Positions 35,057 to 44,516 are shown, counted from the stretch's first letter. The stretch: 64,000 nt of DNA from an uncultured Collinsella sp. (GCA_934654775.1 CAKUGR010000011.1:32681-96680), one strand, 5' to 3'. Made by a program: numbers and translations. Notes: generated by a model not told the origin, from the sequence alone.

Positions 35057-35440
35057 CTACAGCGTCATGACGTAGTAGCCCGCGTCCTTCACAGCCGTCT
35101 CGAGGGCACCGCGATCGATCGGCTGCTTAGAGCGCACGCGTGCCGTGTGGTCCGCATACGTCACCGTTGCCCACACGCCGTCCAGCGCATTGAGGGCATT
35201 GGCCACGTTCTGAGCGCAGCCGTCACAGCTCATGCCACCGATGAGCAGCTCATCGCTATAGGGATAGTGCGACGCATCGGTATCCGCCACAACGACCCTT
35301 TTGGCCTTCTTGCCGCTCGCACCATCGCTGCAGCAGCTCTTCCCGCGTGTCGAGGCGGCAATACGACGCAGGCCAAAAAACATGCCGATGGCAATGACGG
35401 CCAGCACGATGAGATTCGCAGGGTTGAGCAAGTCACTCAT
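35057..35440 (-). CDS. Membrane-anchored heavy-metal-associated (HMA) domain protein
   Basis: 127 residues: one membrane helix (8-26), a short linker with CCSDG that may add metal ligands, then an HMA domain from about residue 62 with GMSCDGCAQNVANALNAL, whose CxxC binds Cu(I) or a like ion, and GALETAVKDAGYYV. It looks like a CopZ-type copper chaperone fixed to the membrane. A palindrome ACCCCcatGGGGT lies upstream, the type bound by CsoR copper sensors. No P-type ATPase gene is adjacent. Confidence 0.88.
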   Translation of the reverse strand: MSDLLNPANLIVLAVIAIGMFFGLRRIAASTRGKSCCSDGASGKKAKRVVVADTDASHYPYSDELLIGGMSCDGCAQNVANALNALDGVWATVTYADHTARVRSKQPIDRGALETAVKDAGYYVMTL

Positions 35441-35472
35441 GCGCTCCCCTTTCCAAGTAGTCTTATCCAGAT

Positions 35473-35485
35473 ACCCCCATGGGGT
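35473..35485. promoter_or_regulatory. CsoR-type copper operator
   Basis: ACCCCCATGGGGT in the context ATACCCCCATGGGGTG, 33 bases before the HMA gene start. It matches the GC-rich pseudo-palindromes of CsoR sites. Confidence 0.55.
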
Positions 35486-35549
35486 GTCCTCATCTTACCT
35501 CAAAATCATGTCTGTTCGGTCAATTAGTTTCCCTCATCAAACTTTTTTG

Positions 35550-35595
35550 TTGACCATGGCTTACTTTCGTGTATAAGTTTTCCTAGGCTAACACG
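35550..35595 (+). promoter_or_regulatory. Promoter and IdeR/DtxR-like half palindrome before the DUF3793 gene
   Basis: -35 TTGACC (35550-35555), 16 bases, -10 TATAAG (35572-35577), then TTTTCCTAGGCTAACACG, whose right half (TAGGCTAAC) matches the iron-dependent DtxR/IdeR box. The position just after the -10 suits repression by iron. Confidence 0.5.
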
Positions 35596-35615
35596 AAAGG
35601 ACGGACAGCGACGTC

Positions 35616-36320
35616 ATGACTCGAACCATAGACCTCCCAACGTTTCAGGCAGCAGTCGTGCGCAACTGCTCCCCTACGCTCGCGGGCATCAAGCCGGCAT
35701 CGCTCTTTACCTATCCAGGCACCTACGCCCACGGGGACGGCTCGACTGCAACCGAAACCATCGCAGAACGCCGAACACGTCTGCTCAACGTTATCGCCCA
35801 GTGCAATCGTGAACTTGACCCACTCGGCATCCACCTGAGCGTTTTGGTGTGGCGGCCCTGCGGAGCGCTCGTTTACGTGTACCGACCCAAAAGCCTCGCC
35901 GCCTACTTCGCGGACCCGCGCGCCCAGACGGCGCTCGCCAAGGAAGGCTACGACACGGGCGACCTCGCGACATGCCTCGTGCATCTGGCATCGCGCATCA
36001 CACTCGCGAGCAATAACGCCGCAGAATGTGCCTGTAGTCAGGCTCGATGCGCGCTGGCCCAGCAAGCCAGCTGCAGCAACGACTGCACCTGCGAGTTTCC
36101 GCACGAAATAGGCTATTTCCTGGGATACCCCTACGACGACGTGCACGAGTTTATCGCCCAGCGCGGCGAGAACTACAAGGTCTTTGGGGCTTGGAAGGTC
36201 TACACCAACGTCGAACAGGCGCTTGCGACGTTTGATGCCTACCGCGCCTGTACCCAATACCTCACCTTCGTCTATCAGCAGGGTTGCAGCCTGGCGCAAC
36301 TTGCCCAGGCAACCCGATAG
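35616..36320 (+). CDS. DUF3793 family protein
   Basis: 234 residues. C-terminal FPHEIGYFLGYPYDDVHEFI and the GENYKVFGAWKVYTNVEQALATFDAYRACT segment are the DUF3793 signature. A Cys cluster (CACSQARCALAQQASCSNDCTCEF, split across residues ~147-170) is unusual and might bind metal. Function unknown; DUF3793 genes often sit beside flavodoxins and iron uptake genes, and here a flavodoxin follows after 46 bases, with an IdeR-like site upstream. An iron-starvation role is inferred. Confidence 0.85.
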   Translation: MTRTIDLPTFQAAVVRNCSPTLAGIKPASLFTYPGTYAHGDGSTATETIAERRTRLLNVIAQCNRELDPLGIHLSVLVWRPCGALVYVYRPKSLAAYFADPRAQTALAKEGYDTGDLATCLVHLASRITLASNNAAECACSQARCALAQQASCSNDCTCEFPHEIGYFLGYPYDDVHEFIAQRGENYKVFGAWKVYTNVEQALATFDAYRACTQYLTFVYQQGCSLAQLAQATR

Positions 36321-36366
36321 AGCATACAAGCCGCGGTTACGCGCCGCACAACCGAAAGGACAAAAC

Positions 36367-36786
36367 ATGAGCAAGATCGCCGTCGTCTACTGGAGCGGCA
36401 CGGGCAACACTGAGGCCATGGCAAATCTCGTCGCCGAGGGCGCCACGTCCGCAGGCGCCGAGGTCGAAGTTATCCCCTGTGCCGACCTCTCTGCAGATAA
36501 GGCAGCCGGCTACGATGCCTTCGCTTTCGGCTGCCCCGCCATGGGCTCCGAGGAGCTCGAGTACGATGAGTTCCAGCCGATGTGGGACGAGGTCAAGGAG
36601 AACCTCGGCGACAAGAAGGTCGTCCTCTTTGGCTCCTATTCGTGGGCCGAGGGCGAGTGGATGGACAACTGGAAGGCCGACGCCGACGAGGCCGGCGTTA
36701 ACGTCGTGGACTCCGTCATCTGCTACGACGCACCCGACGATGAGGGCGAGGCGGCCTGCCGCGCCCTTGGAGCCGAGCTCGCCTAG
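36367..36786 (+). CDS. Flavodoxin
   Basis: FMN-binding electron carrier, 139 residues. Phosphate loop YWSGTGNTEAMA at the N-terminus, the FGCPAMGSEELEYDEFQP loop and FGSYSWAEGEWMDNW aromatic stack around the FMN. Length and motifs fit short-chain flavodoxins of anaerobes, which replace ferredoxin when iron is scarce. Second gene of an operon with the DUF3793 protein; a strong terminator follows. Confidence 0.93.
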   Translation: MSKIAVVYWSGTGNTEAMANLVAEGATSAGAEVEVIPCADLSADKAAGYDAFAFGCPAMGSEELEYDEFQPMWDEVKENLGDKKVVLFGSYSWAEGEWMDNWKADADEAGVNVVDSVICYDAPDDEGEAACRALGAELA

Positions 36787-36842
36787 CGGCAATGAGCTCC
36801 GCCCGTAACGCGCTCTGCACCAAAACACATTCGCATCCCAAC

Positions 36843-36879
36843 AAAAACGGGAGCCGGATCACATCCAGCTCCCGTTTTC
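36843..36879. terminator. Bidirectional terminator between flavodoxin and glnQ
   Basis: AAAACGGGAGC / GCTCCCGTTTT stem with a 13-base loop, T-run on both strands. Confidence 0.88.
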
Positions 36880-36903
36880 TGTTATGTCAGTCATATAAAG
36901 CGG

Positions 36904-37656
<753 letters not shown>

Positions 37657-37668
37657 GATAGGACCTCC

Positions 37669-39030
37669 TTACAGACCGGCGATGTGATCGGCGGGCGTCG
37701 CGACGACCCGTCCGGCGCTCTTGGCGGGACGCTTCTTTTTGGTTTCGGCCGTACCCAGCAGCCTCGCCTCAAGACCGCTCACCAAGCGCGCAAGCGGCAG
37801 GGTGATGACCAGGTAGAAGAGGGCGGCAACCACATACGGCGTGATGGAGCCCGTCGTGGCCACGATGGTACGGGCGTTCATGACGATCTCGACCACGCCC
37901 ACGGCCGCGAGCAGCGACGTATCCTTGTAAAGCAGGATGAACTCACTGGTCAGCGTAGGCAGGACATTGCGGAACGTCTGCGGAATCATAACGTAGAGCA
38001 GCGTCTGGAAGGCGTTCATGCCCAGCGAGCGCGCGGCCTCGTTCTGGCCCTTGGGGATCGACTGGATACCGGCGCGGAAGATCTCGCACAGGTAGGCGGA
38101 CGAGTTCATGGCCATGACGATGACGCCCAACACATAGTCGTCAACCTTGACGCCGGCCAGCGGCAGGCCAAAGAACGCGATGTAGATCTGCAGGAACGCC
38201 GGCGTGCCGCGGATGATATTCACATAGATGCCGGCAAGGCAACGCAGGATGCGCGACTTGGAGATGCGCATGAGCGACAAGGCAAAGCCAAAGGGAATTG
38301 CCAGCGGAAACGCCACGAGCACGATCGAGAGCGACATGAGGAAGCCCTTGAAGACGATCGGAAGGCTCTGGACCAAAATAACTGGGTTCAGGAAGAGACG
38401 CAGGAACATATTGGAGTTCCACGCCTCGACCCACGGCTGCTCTTTAAGGTCGGCAAGGAAGTTATCGAAAGCCGTCACGCCTTTAATCTCCACCGAGGGC
38501 ATCTTGGAAATCTTCTTGGTCGTGCCGTCGGCCAAGGTATAGGTACCGTTAAAGGTCTCGTCGCCGCCCTCGACGGGGAAGGTCACTCCATAGACCTCGA
38601 CGCGGAAAAAACCGCCGGCAGGTGCCGTCTCGCCAAAATCAATCTTGAGCGTCTGGCCATCGGCCTTGCACGTTGGCTTCATGGGCGTACGGTCCATAAG
38701 GTCATCGCCCGAAAGCATCGTCAGGCGCGTGTCATCGGCGCCAAAGGTCGTGCCATCGGCAAACGTCAACGAAAGACCGCTCAGCTCCTCGTCGGCATCG
38801 GCCTGGACCTCCCAGGTGATGCGGGTCTCGGTACCGCCGACGACGTCGCTTCCCGAACCGGTATTGGGGCGCGCGGTGATCTTCGCGGTCTCGAGCGCCT
38901 GGGCGGTCGAAGGCACGCATGCCCCCGCACACACCAGGGCGAGCGCCACAACCAGGGCACAGGCTAGCTTTTGGAGCATCGAGGGCAGCGGATGGCTTTT
39001 GCCCATGGCTCCTTGGTTCAATCGAGACAA
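37669..39030 (-). CDS. Polar amino acid ABC transporter permease with extra N-terminal extracytoplasmic domain
   Basis: 453 residues from a TTG at 39030 (AGGAG five bases before); an ATG eight codons later has a badly spaced site. Signal-like helix at 20-45, then about 130 residues predicted outside the cell and rich in beta strands (ITWEVQADADEELSGLSLTF ... FFRVEVYGVTFPV), then a GlnP/HisM-type permease from about residue 215 with the EAA loop SLGMNAFQTLLYVMIPQTFRNVLP. Most permeases of this family lack such a front domain; some carry a fused substrate-binding domain, which this does not resemble in size. It may dock the separate lipoprotein receptor. Confidence 0.88.
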   Translation of the reverse strand: MSRLNQGAMGKSHPLPSMLQKLACALVVALALVCAGACVPSTAQALETAKITARPNTGSGSDVVGGTETRITWEVQADADEELSGLSLTFADGTTFGADDTRLTMLSGDDLMDRTPMKPTCKADGQTLKIDFGETAPAGGFFRVEVYGVTFPVEGGDETFNGTYTLADGTTKKISKMPSVEIKGVTAFDNFLADLKEQPWVEAWNSNMFLRLFLNPVILVQSLPIVFKGFLMSLSIVLVAFPLAIPFGFALSLMRISKSRILRCLAGIYVNIIRGTPAFLQIYIAFFGLPLAGVKVDDYVLGVIVMAMNSSAYLCEIFRAGIQSIPKGQNEAARSLGMNAFQTLLYVMIPQTFRNVLPTLTSEFILLYKDTSLLAAVGVVEIVMNARTIVATTGSITPYVVAALFYLVITLPLARLVSGLEARLLGTAETKKKRPAKSAGRVVATPADHIAGL

Positions 39031-39096
39031 GGTGGCTCCTAACGTTTAAGTTGCCGACAAAACGGGGCGGAACGACGCCCATTCAAGAAACGCAAA

Positions 39097-39124
39097 GGCC
39101 CTCTCCGCCAAAACGGAAAGGGCC
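39097..39124 (-). other. Leaky terminator/attenuator between binding protein and permease genes
   Basis: GGCCCTTTCCG / CGGAGAGGGCC stem on the minus strand with a broken T-run (TTTGCGTTTC) just after the receptor gene. Such hairpins let receptor mRNA outnumber transporter mRNA. Confidence 0.6.
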
Positions 39125-39146
39125 CGCGTGCAATCAAGTAGCTATT

Positions 39147-40007
39147 TTACTTGATGTTGTACTTAGCCATGAGGGCGTCAACGGTACCGTCATCGGTCAG
39201 GTCCTTGATGGCCTGGTTGATGTCGTCCTTGAGCTTGGTGTTGCCCTGGTTGATGGCGATAGCGTACTCCTCGCCGGTGCTGATCTGCTTGATGGTCTGG
39301 CAGGTGTTGAACTGCTCGGCGGTCAGCTGGCTGGCAACGGAGCGGTTGGTCACCACGGCGTCACCCTTGTCGGACTGCAGGGCGCTGAAGCACTCGGTGG
39401 CGTCCTTGTAGGGAACGATCTTGGCCTTGGGGAAGTTCTCCTGGGCAAAGGCCTCGGCGGTCGAACCGGACTGGACGATGATTGTGGCGTCGGCGTTGTT
39501 GAGCTTCTCGCTGTAGTTATCGGCCGTAATGTCGGTGTTGTCGACCTTGGTCACGATAGCCTGATCGTCCATGTAATAGGAGTCAGAGAAAGCGACTTCC
39601 TTCTCACGCTCGGGCGTATCGGTGATAGCCGCGATGGAGACGTCGTACTTGGCGCCCGAAGCAACGCCGGGGACGAGCGTGTCAAAGTCGTTGTTGACGT
39701 ACTCGACATCCAGGCCAAGCTTCTCAGCGATAGCCTTGATAAGGTCAAGGTCAAAGCCCTGGTAGTCGCCGTTGTCATCCTTGTACTCAAACGGCGCGTA
39801 CTCGGCAGAGGTGCCGACGGTGAGCGTGCCGTCCTTGACGAGTGCGTACTCCTTGGAGCCGTCGACCTTCTCGACCTTCACGTCATCAGAGCTGCTGGAA
39901 CCGGCATCGGAACCAGAGGTGGCATTGGACGAGCCACAGCCCGTCAGTGCGAGGGCGAGCGCCATGGCACCCGTGGCGGCAAATGCGCCAAGCTTCTTGA
40001 GCTTCAT
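39147..40007 (-). CDS. Polar amino acid ABC transporter, substrate-binding lipoprotein
   Basis: 286 residues. Lipoprotein signal (KKLGAFAATGAMALALALTGCGSS, Cys near residue 24; shown here in part as ALALALTGCGSS), Ser/Asp linker, then a type 2 periplasmic-binding fold: YAPFEYKDDNGDYQGFDLDLIKAI, SIAAITDTPEREKEVAFSDSYY with the ligand Arg, and EYAIAINQGNTKLKDDIN. Binds an amino acid, probably glutamine, cystine or similar; ligand not decidable. First gene of the operon with a clear promoter. Start ATG at 40007 follows GAAGGAG. Confidence 0.92.
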   Translation of the reverse strand: MKLKKLGAFAATGAMALALALTGCGSSNATSGSDAGSSSSDDVKVEKVDGSKEYALVKDGTLTVGTSAEYAPFEYKDDNGDYQGFDLDLIKAIAEKLGLDVEYVNNDFDTLVPGVASGAKYDVSIAAITDTPEREKEVAFSDSYYMDDQAIVTKVDNTDITADNYSEKLNNADATIIVQSGSTAEAFAQENFPKAKIVPYKDATECFSALQSDKGDAVVTNRSVASQLTAEQFNTCQTIKQISTGEEYAIAINQGNTKLKDDINQAIKDLTDDGTVDALMAKYNIK

Positions 40008-40064
40008 AATCAGTCTCCTTCCGGTGACCCCGTTTGATTCAGAGGTCTGCAAAAACTGTTGGCT

Positions 40065-40093
40065 ATTATGCACCCGTAAGTGCGAATCTGCAA
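40065..40093 (-). promoter_or_regulatory. Promoter of the amino acid ABC transporter operon
   Basis: On the minus strand -35 TTGCAG (40088-40093), 17 bases, -10 CATAAT (40065-40070). Confidence 0.7.
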
Positions 40094-40151
40094 TTAGAAA
40101 ACTGATTGAAACAAACCCATAACGTGAATGAAACCTTCTACCTTGTGACGG

Positions 40152-41021
40152 TTATAGCTGCTGCAATGATCTCAATAAGTTGATTTCAGCTGCATAACCT
40201 GCAAGTTCGTTCGGAGTCTCCAAAATAAACGGCAGCGAACGCAAACGACCATTCGATACAATATTCTGCATAACCTGCATGCCACCGCCAAATTCCTCGC
40301 TACCAAGATAGCCCTTGCCGATGCACTCGTGGCGGTCTTTATGGGCGCCGCAGGGGTTCTTGGAATCGTTGATATGCACGGCGCACAAGCGATCGATACC
40401 CACCACGCGGTCGAACTCGTCGAGCACACCGTCAAGATCGTGAATGATATCGTAGCCGGCATCGCTCACATGGCAGGTGTCCAGACACACGCCCAGCTTA
40501 TCCGATAGCTCTGGGCACTTGGCGGCAGCACCCTCGATAATGAGCGCCAGCTCTTCAAAGCTACGGCCCACCTCGGTACCCTTTCCGGCCATGGTCTCGA
40601 GCAGCACCGTCGTCTGTTGCCCCTCAAACATCACCTGGCACAGGGTGTCGACGATCATCTGAATGCCGGCATCAGCCCCCTGCCCCACATGCGCGCCGGG
40701 GTGGAAGTTGTAGTAGTTGCCGGGCAGCGCTTCCAGACGCTGCAAGTCCTCGGCCATTGCCTCCAAGGCAAACTCGCGCGCCCGCTCTTTAGCCGAACAG
40801 GGGTTATAGGTATACGGGGCATGAGCCACAAGCGGGCCAAAATCGTTTTGCTCCATAAGCTCGCGCAGGGCCGCCACATCATCCATATCAAGGTCTTTCG
40901 CCTTGCCACCACGCGGGTTGCGCGTGAAGAATGCAAAGGTATTGGCGCCAATGGACAGCGCCGTCTCCCCCATCGCCCGATAGCCCTTCGTCGTCGAAAG
41001 ATGACACCCAATCGTTAGCAT
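40152..41021 (-). CDS. nfo: Deoxyribonuclease IV (endonuclease IV)
   Basis: AP endonuclease of base excision repair; three-metal TIM barrel. 289 residues. Zinc ligands in [10 protein letters not shown] (His), NFHPGAHVG (His), LLETMAG (Glu), [11 protein letters not shown] (Asp, His), [23 protein letters not shown] (His/Asp), and ETPN. Full length. ATG preceded by GGGGGAGCTGGAG. A 63-nt hairpin repeat (41042-41104) lies in its leader. Confidence 0.95.
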   Translation of the reverse strand: MLTIGCHLSTTKGYRAMGETALSIGANTFAFFTRNPRGGKAKDLDMDDVAALRELMEQNDFGPLVAHAPYTYNPCSAKERAREFALEAMAEDLQRLEALPGNYYNFHPGAHVGQGADAGIQMIVDTLCQVMFEGQQTTVLLETMAGKGTEVGRSFEELALIIEGAAAKCPELSDKLGVCLDTCHVSDAGYDIIHDLDGVLDEFDRVVGIDRLCAVHINDSKNPCGAHKDRHECIGKGYLGSEEFGGGMQVMQNIVSNGRLRSLPFILETPNELAGYAAEINLLRSLQQL

Positions 41022-41041
41022 CTCCAGCTCCCCCTCATCAA

Positions 41042-41104
41042 TTGCGGTGAAATACGGTCTATTGGTGCCTTATTTTGGCGCAAACAGACCGTATTCCACC
41101 GCAA
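41042..41104 (-). repeat. Covarying 63-nt hairpin element, copy A
   Basis: Outer arms TTGCGGTGAAATA / TATTCCACCGCAA (plus strand) and an inner 6-bp stem CGGTCT / AGACCG around a 25-base loop; a conserved tail GATATAAAAGGGGCATC follows to about 41120. In minus-strand RNA the one imperfect outer pair becomes G-U. Lies in the leader of nfo. Confidence 0.85.
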
Positions 41105-41165
41105 GATATAAAAGGGGCATCGGGGGCACGGTCCACCGAGCCTTCTTGAGCACCAGCACCGCAGC

Positions 41166-42185
41166 CTAGAGCGTCAAGCGAATCGCATCGATGATCTGCG
41201 CACAGCGCTGTGTGGCGGCAAGGGGCATGACGGGACTCTCGAGTTTCCCCGCCCGGATGAGCTGGGTCGCATGCTGAATTTCGCCATAGAAATCATCGAC
41301 CTCAAACGGGGCATTTATTTCGAGCATTCGTCCGTCGGAGTACTTCACATGGGCGAGCTCGGGGCGATGGAGGCGCTCGATTTCCAACGAACCCCGTTCG
41401 CAGGCAATCGTTAAGCGGCTTTCATATGCTGCCTTGCCGTCGCACACCATATGAATGGGTATACCGCCGACACTCATATGGATCTCATCGGCCCAATCCA
41501 CGCGGCCACCCGATACGTCACGCCAGCGAACTTCACGAGACGAAACATCGCACGCACCCGCAAGCAGATCCTCAAACCACCCGACCGCATAGCAACCCAT
41601 GTCATATAGACAGCCACCCTGTAACGGATCGAGCAGATAACTCGAAGGCGGCTCACCATAATCGAGTTTTTGCACGCTTTCGATCGAGACGATACAGCCG
41701 AGCTCGCCCGACGCAAGCAAACCCTTCACGCGAGTATGCATCGGACAAAACCGATTTTTCATTGCCTCCATAAACAGCACGCCGCACTCACGAGAGACGG
41801 AAACGATCGCATGGGCCTCTTCCTCGCTCAAAACCGCCGGCTTTTCGCACAGCACGGCCTTTCCGGCACGCAGCGCGCGGCAGGCCCAATGCGTATGCAT
41901 GCCATGCGGAAGTGCCAAATAAATGGCATCGACATCGGGATCGGCGATCAACGCGCCATAAGCCGCACACCCGTTATCGTCGGCCGAAGCATAGCCATGC
42001 GCGGTATCGATCGAAAACGCTCGGCAAAATTCCTCGACATGTGCAGGAGTGCGGCCGGCCGCAGCCACCAACTGTGCCCCGTCGACCTCCTTGAGCGCCG
42101 ATGCAAATCGATGCGAAATGCGTCCCGCACCCAAAACGCCCCAACAAACCTCACGCAAATCATCACATGAATCCCGATGGCCCAC
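41166..42185 (-). CDS. Gfo/Idh/MocA-family oxidoreductase
   Basis: 339 residues from a GTG at 42185 with AAGGGGG before it; the longer open frame runs through the hairpin repeat and is rejected. N-terminal Rossmann fold WGVLGAGRISHRFA, LALPHGMHTHWACRAL, and the signature CEKPAVLSEEEA with the catalytic Lys; C-terminal alpha/beta domain with DMGCYAVGWFEDLLAG. NAD(P)-dependent sugar or cyclitol oxidoreductase of unknown substrate. Between two copies of the hairpin repeat. Confidence 0.85.
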   Translation of the reverse strand: MGHRDSCDDLREVCWGVLGAGRISHRFASALKEVDGAQLVAAAGRTPAHVEEFCRAFSIDTAHGYASADDNGCAAYGALIADPDVDAIYLALPHGMHTHWACRALRAGKAVLCEKPAVLSEEEAHAIVSVSRECGVLFMEAMKNRFCPMHTRVKGLLASGELGCIVSIESVQKLDYGEPPSSYLLDPLQGGCLYDMGCYAVGWFEDLLAGACDVSSREVRWRDVSGGRVDWADEIHMSVGGIPIHMVCDGKAAYESRLTIACERGSLEIERLHRPELAHVKYSDGRMLEINAPFEVDDFYGEIQHATQLIRAGKLESPVMPLAATQRCAQIIDAIRLTL

Positions 42186-42200
42186 GACAACCCCCTTCAG

Positions 42201-42263
42201 TTGCGGTGAAATAGTTCCTGTTTGGCCCCTATTCTGCCGCAAACAGGAACTATTCCACCGCAA
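42201..42263 (-). repeat. Covarying 63-nt hairpin element, copy B
   Basis: Same outer arms as copy A, identical in all 26 bases, but the inner stem reads GTTCCT / AGGAAC. Four of six inner pairs differ from copy A and all stay paired. Here the stem can extend through GTTTG/CAAAC. It ends 15 bases before the Gfo/Idh start codon. Confidence 0.85.
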
Positions 42264-42277
42264 GTTATAAGAGGGCA

Positions 42278-43465
42278 TCAGGAGCACGTTTTGCCGAAGG
42301 CTTTAAGCGCGGCCGTTACGGGGCCAGGCTGAAAGCGACGCCGCACATCGTCGAGACGCTCGGGAATATCGATGTGCTGCGGGCAGTGACGTGCGCACTT
42401 GCCGCATTTGACGCAATTGCTCACCAACTTGGGCTCACTCGTGCGCACCGCACTCGCCGTAAAGTACTGCGACAGTCCCGTAAACCAGCTATGCGCGTAG
42501 CTCGCGTTGTAGGCGGCAAAGCAGCCAGGAATGTTGATGCCCTTGGGGCACGGCATGCAGTAGCCGCATGCCGTGCAGGGCACACGGTTCGATTTCTCGA
42601 ACTCCTCCAGCACGCGCGCGATGGTATCGAGCTGCTCCGCCGTCATCGAACCCGGCAGCGAACGGCCTGCCAGCGCCGCGTTCTCGTCCACCTGCTCGGT
42701 ATCGGTCATACCCGAAAGCAGCATCGTGACTTGAGGATGATTCCACACCCACGAGAGGCCCCAAGCAGCTGGCGTATTCAGATGCGGATCGCTCGCGCTA
42801 TCGAGCACGGCGCGAGCCCGCGGCGGCAGCTTGCCCGCCAGACGTCCGCCCAACAGCGGCTCCATCACAAACACCGCAAGCCCGCGCTCGGCGGCAGCCA
42901 TGAGCCCCGCCGTTCCCGCCTGGTAGCGCTCTCCGGCGTAGTTGTACTGGATCTGGCAGAAGTCCCAGTCATACGCATCGAGCATCGTAAGGAAGTCCGC
43001 CGCACTGCCGTGGTACGAAAAGCCGATCTGGCGAATGCGCCCCGTAGCCTTTTGGTGTGCAATCCAGTCCTCGATACCCAACGCCGCCACACGCTCCCAT
43101 TGCACGGGCGAGGTGATGTTGTGCATGAGGTAGTAGTCGATATGGTCGGTCCGCAGGCGGCGCAGCTGCTCGTCAAAAAAGCGGTCGAAATCCTCCGCAG
43201 ATTTGCACGAAGCATGCGGCAACTTGGTCGCGAGTAAAACCCGGTCGCGCAGGCCCAGGCGCTCAAGCGAAGCGCCCACACAGGCTTCGTTGCCGGGATA
43301 GAGATAGGCCGTGTCCAGGTAGTTAATCCCCTGCTCCACCGCGCGTGCAATGATGGCGTCGGCCGTCTTCGGATCCGGGCGTCCCGGCGCACCGGGAAAC
43401 CTCATGCATCCCAGCCCCAACGCCGAGATGTGGCTGCCGCTTTTGGGGTCAACGCGATATTGCAC
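42278..43465 (-). CDS. Aldo/keto reductase with C-terminal [4Fe-4S] ferredoxin domain
   Basis: 395 residues from a GTG at 43465 (AAGGGAGG before it); an ATG at 43483 is the alternative. TIM barrel: SALGLGCMRFPG, NYLDTAYLYPGNE with the catalytic Tyr, ATKLPH with Lys, HIDYYLMHNI, IGFSYHG. After residue ~285 comes CTACGYCMPCPKGINIP and CVKCGKCARHCPQHIDIP, two Cys-rich cluster sites. This fusion is common in anaerobes; probably takes electrons from ferredoxin. Substrate unknown. The gene's stop lies within the tail of hairpin copy B. Confidence 0.9.
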   Translation of the reverse strand: MQYRVDPKSGSHISALGLGCMRFPGAPGRPDPKTADAIIARAVEQGINYLDTAYLYPGNEACVGASLERLGLRDRVLLATKLPHASCKSAEDFDRFFDEQLRRLRTDHIDYYLMHNITSPVQWERVAALGIEDWIAHQKATGRIRQIGFSYHGSAADFLTMLDAYDWDFCQIQYNYAGERYQAGTAGLMAAAERGLAVFVMEPLLGGRLAGKLPPRARAVLDSASDPHLNTPAAWGLSWVWNHPQVTMLLSGMTDTEQVDENAALAGRSLPGSMTAEQLDTIARVLEEFEKSNRVPCTACGYCMPCPKGINIPGCFAAYNASYAHSWFTGLSQYFTASAVRTSEPKLVSNCVKCGKCARHCPQHIDIPERLDDVRRRFQPGPVTAALKAFGKTCS

Positions 43466-43628
43466 GGCCCCTCCCTTCGCCATCGGTGCCCCGGCCACGC
43501 GAAACACAACGGTCACGCCGCCGAAACAACTTGGAATCGCAATTGAGAACGTATCGTAACGCAGCAGAAATCGAGCCGTCACGGCGCCGCTTTAACATCA
43601 GCAAAAAGCCCGATGAAAGGAGCCAATC

Positions 43629-44399
43629 ATGCCCGCGCTCGACCTTTGGAACCTCGCCTCCCGGCTCAAAAGCACCGATTATCGCTGGGTCGACCTCACC
43701 CACACGCTCTCGTGCGACACCCCGCACTGGTTTGGCTTTAAGCCGTTCGAGTCCACCAAGCTTTTCGACTACCTGCCCGACACGCCCGAGGACATGCTCG
43801 CGCCCATGCGCTGTTTTCAGTATTCGGTCGCCTCGCAGTACGGTACTCACGTCGACGCGCCGCGCCACTTTCATGTCGACGGGCGCTCCCTCGGCGAGAT
43901 CGAGCCCATCGAGTTTATGCATCCGCTCTGCGTGATTGACAAGCACGAGGAGTGCGCCGCAAACCCCGACTTTATCCTGACCGTCGAGGACCTTAAAGCC
44001 TGGGAGGACGAGCACGGCCGTATTCCCGAGGACGCCTTTGTCGCCTTCCGCTCCGACTGGTCCAAGCTCGCCGACCTCGAGAACAAGGACGAGGACGGCC
44101 AGCCCCACTACCCCGGCTGGGACCTCGACGCCATCAAGTGGCTTGTCGAAGAGCGCAACATCGGCGCCATCGGCCACGAACCGGCAGATACCGACCCGGC
44201 GACCATCACCACGCGCGAGGACGCCTACCCCTACCCCGGCGAGCAGTACATCCTCTCGGTCGACCGCTATCAGATCGAGGTCATGGACCATCTAGACGAG
44301 CTTCCCGCCACGGGCGCCGTTATCTTCTGCACCTTCCCCAAGGTTCGCGATGGTGTCGGATACCCCGCGCGTGTCTTTGCAGTCTGCCCCACGGCATAA
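43629..44399 (+). CDS. Cyclase family protein (kynurenine formamidase-like)
   Basis: 256 residues. Metal-binding signature SQYGTHVDAPRHFHVDG (HxDxPxHF pattern), and a later IGHEPADTDPA. The fold hydrolyses amide or ester bonds; members include kynurenine formamidase and isatin hydrolase, but the longer middle part here does not fit one of them exactly. ATG with GAAAGGAG before it. Divergent from the aldo/keto reductase gene; a terminator follows. Confidence 0.85.
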   Translation: MPALDLWNLASRLKSTDYRWVDLTHTLSCDTPHWFGFKPFESTKLFDYLPDTPEDMLAPMRCFQYSVASQYGTHVDAPRHFHVDGRSLGEIEPIEFMHPLCVIDKHEECAANPDFILTVEDLKAWEDEHGRIPEDAFVAFRSDWSKLADLENKDEDGQPHYPGWDLDAIKWLVEERNIGAIGHEPADTDPATITTREDAYPYPGEQYILSVDRYQIEVMDHLDELPATGAVIFCTFPKVRDGVGYPARVFAVCPTA

Positions 44400-44473
44400 G
44401 CCCAGCGCATCCGTTCTTCTAAATATTCGCCGCTCCGCACGCGCGAGGCGCTCCGGCAGCTTACAATCCATCA

Positions 44474-44499
44474 GGCGCCCCAATTGCGGGCGCCTTTTT
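44474..44499 (+). terminator. Terminator directly before the ketopantoate-reductase RBS
   Basis: GGCGCCC / GGGCGCC with a 7-base loop and TTTTT; the next gene's site (GGGAAG) begins two bases later. Ends the cyclase transcript or attenuates the next gene. Confidence 0.85.
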
Positions 44500-44516
44500 A
44501 TGGGAAGATGATTCAC

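Noticed and set aside
42186..42287. Longer N-terminus of the Gfo/Idh protein
   Set aside because: It would translate the 63-nt hairpin; the GTG at 42185 has a good RBS and precedes the Rossmann motif by the usual distance.
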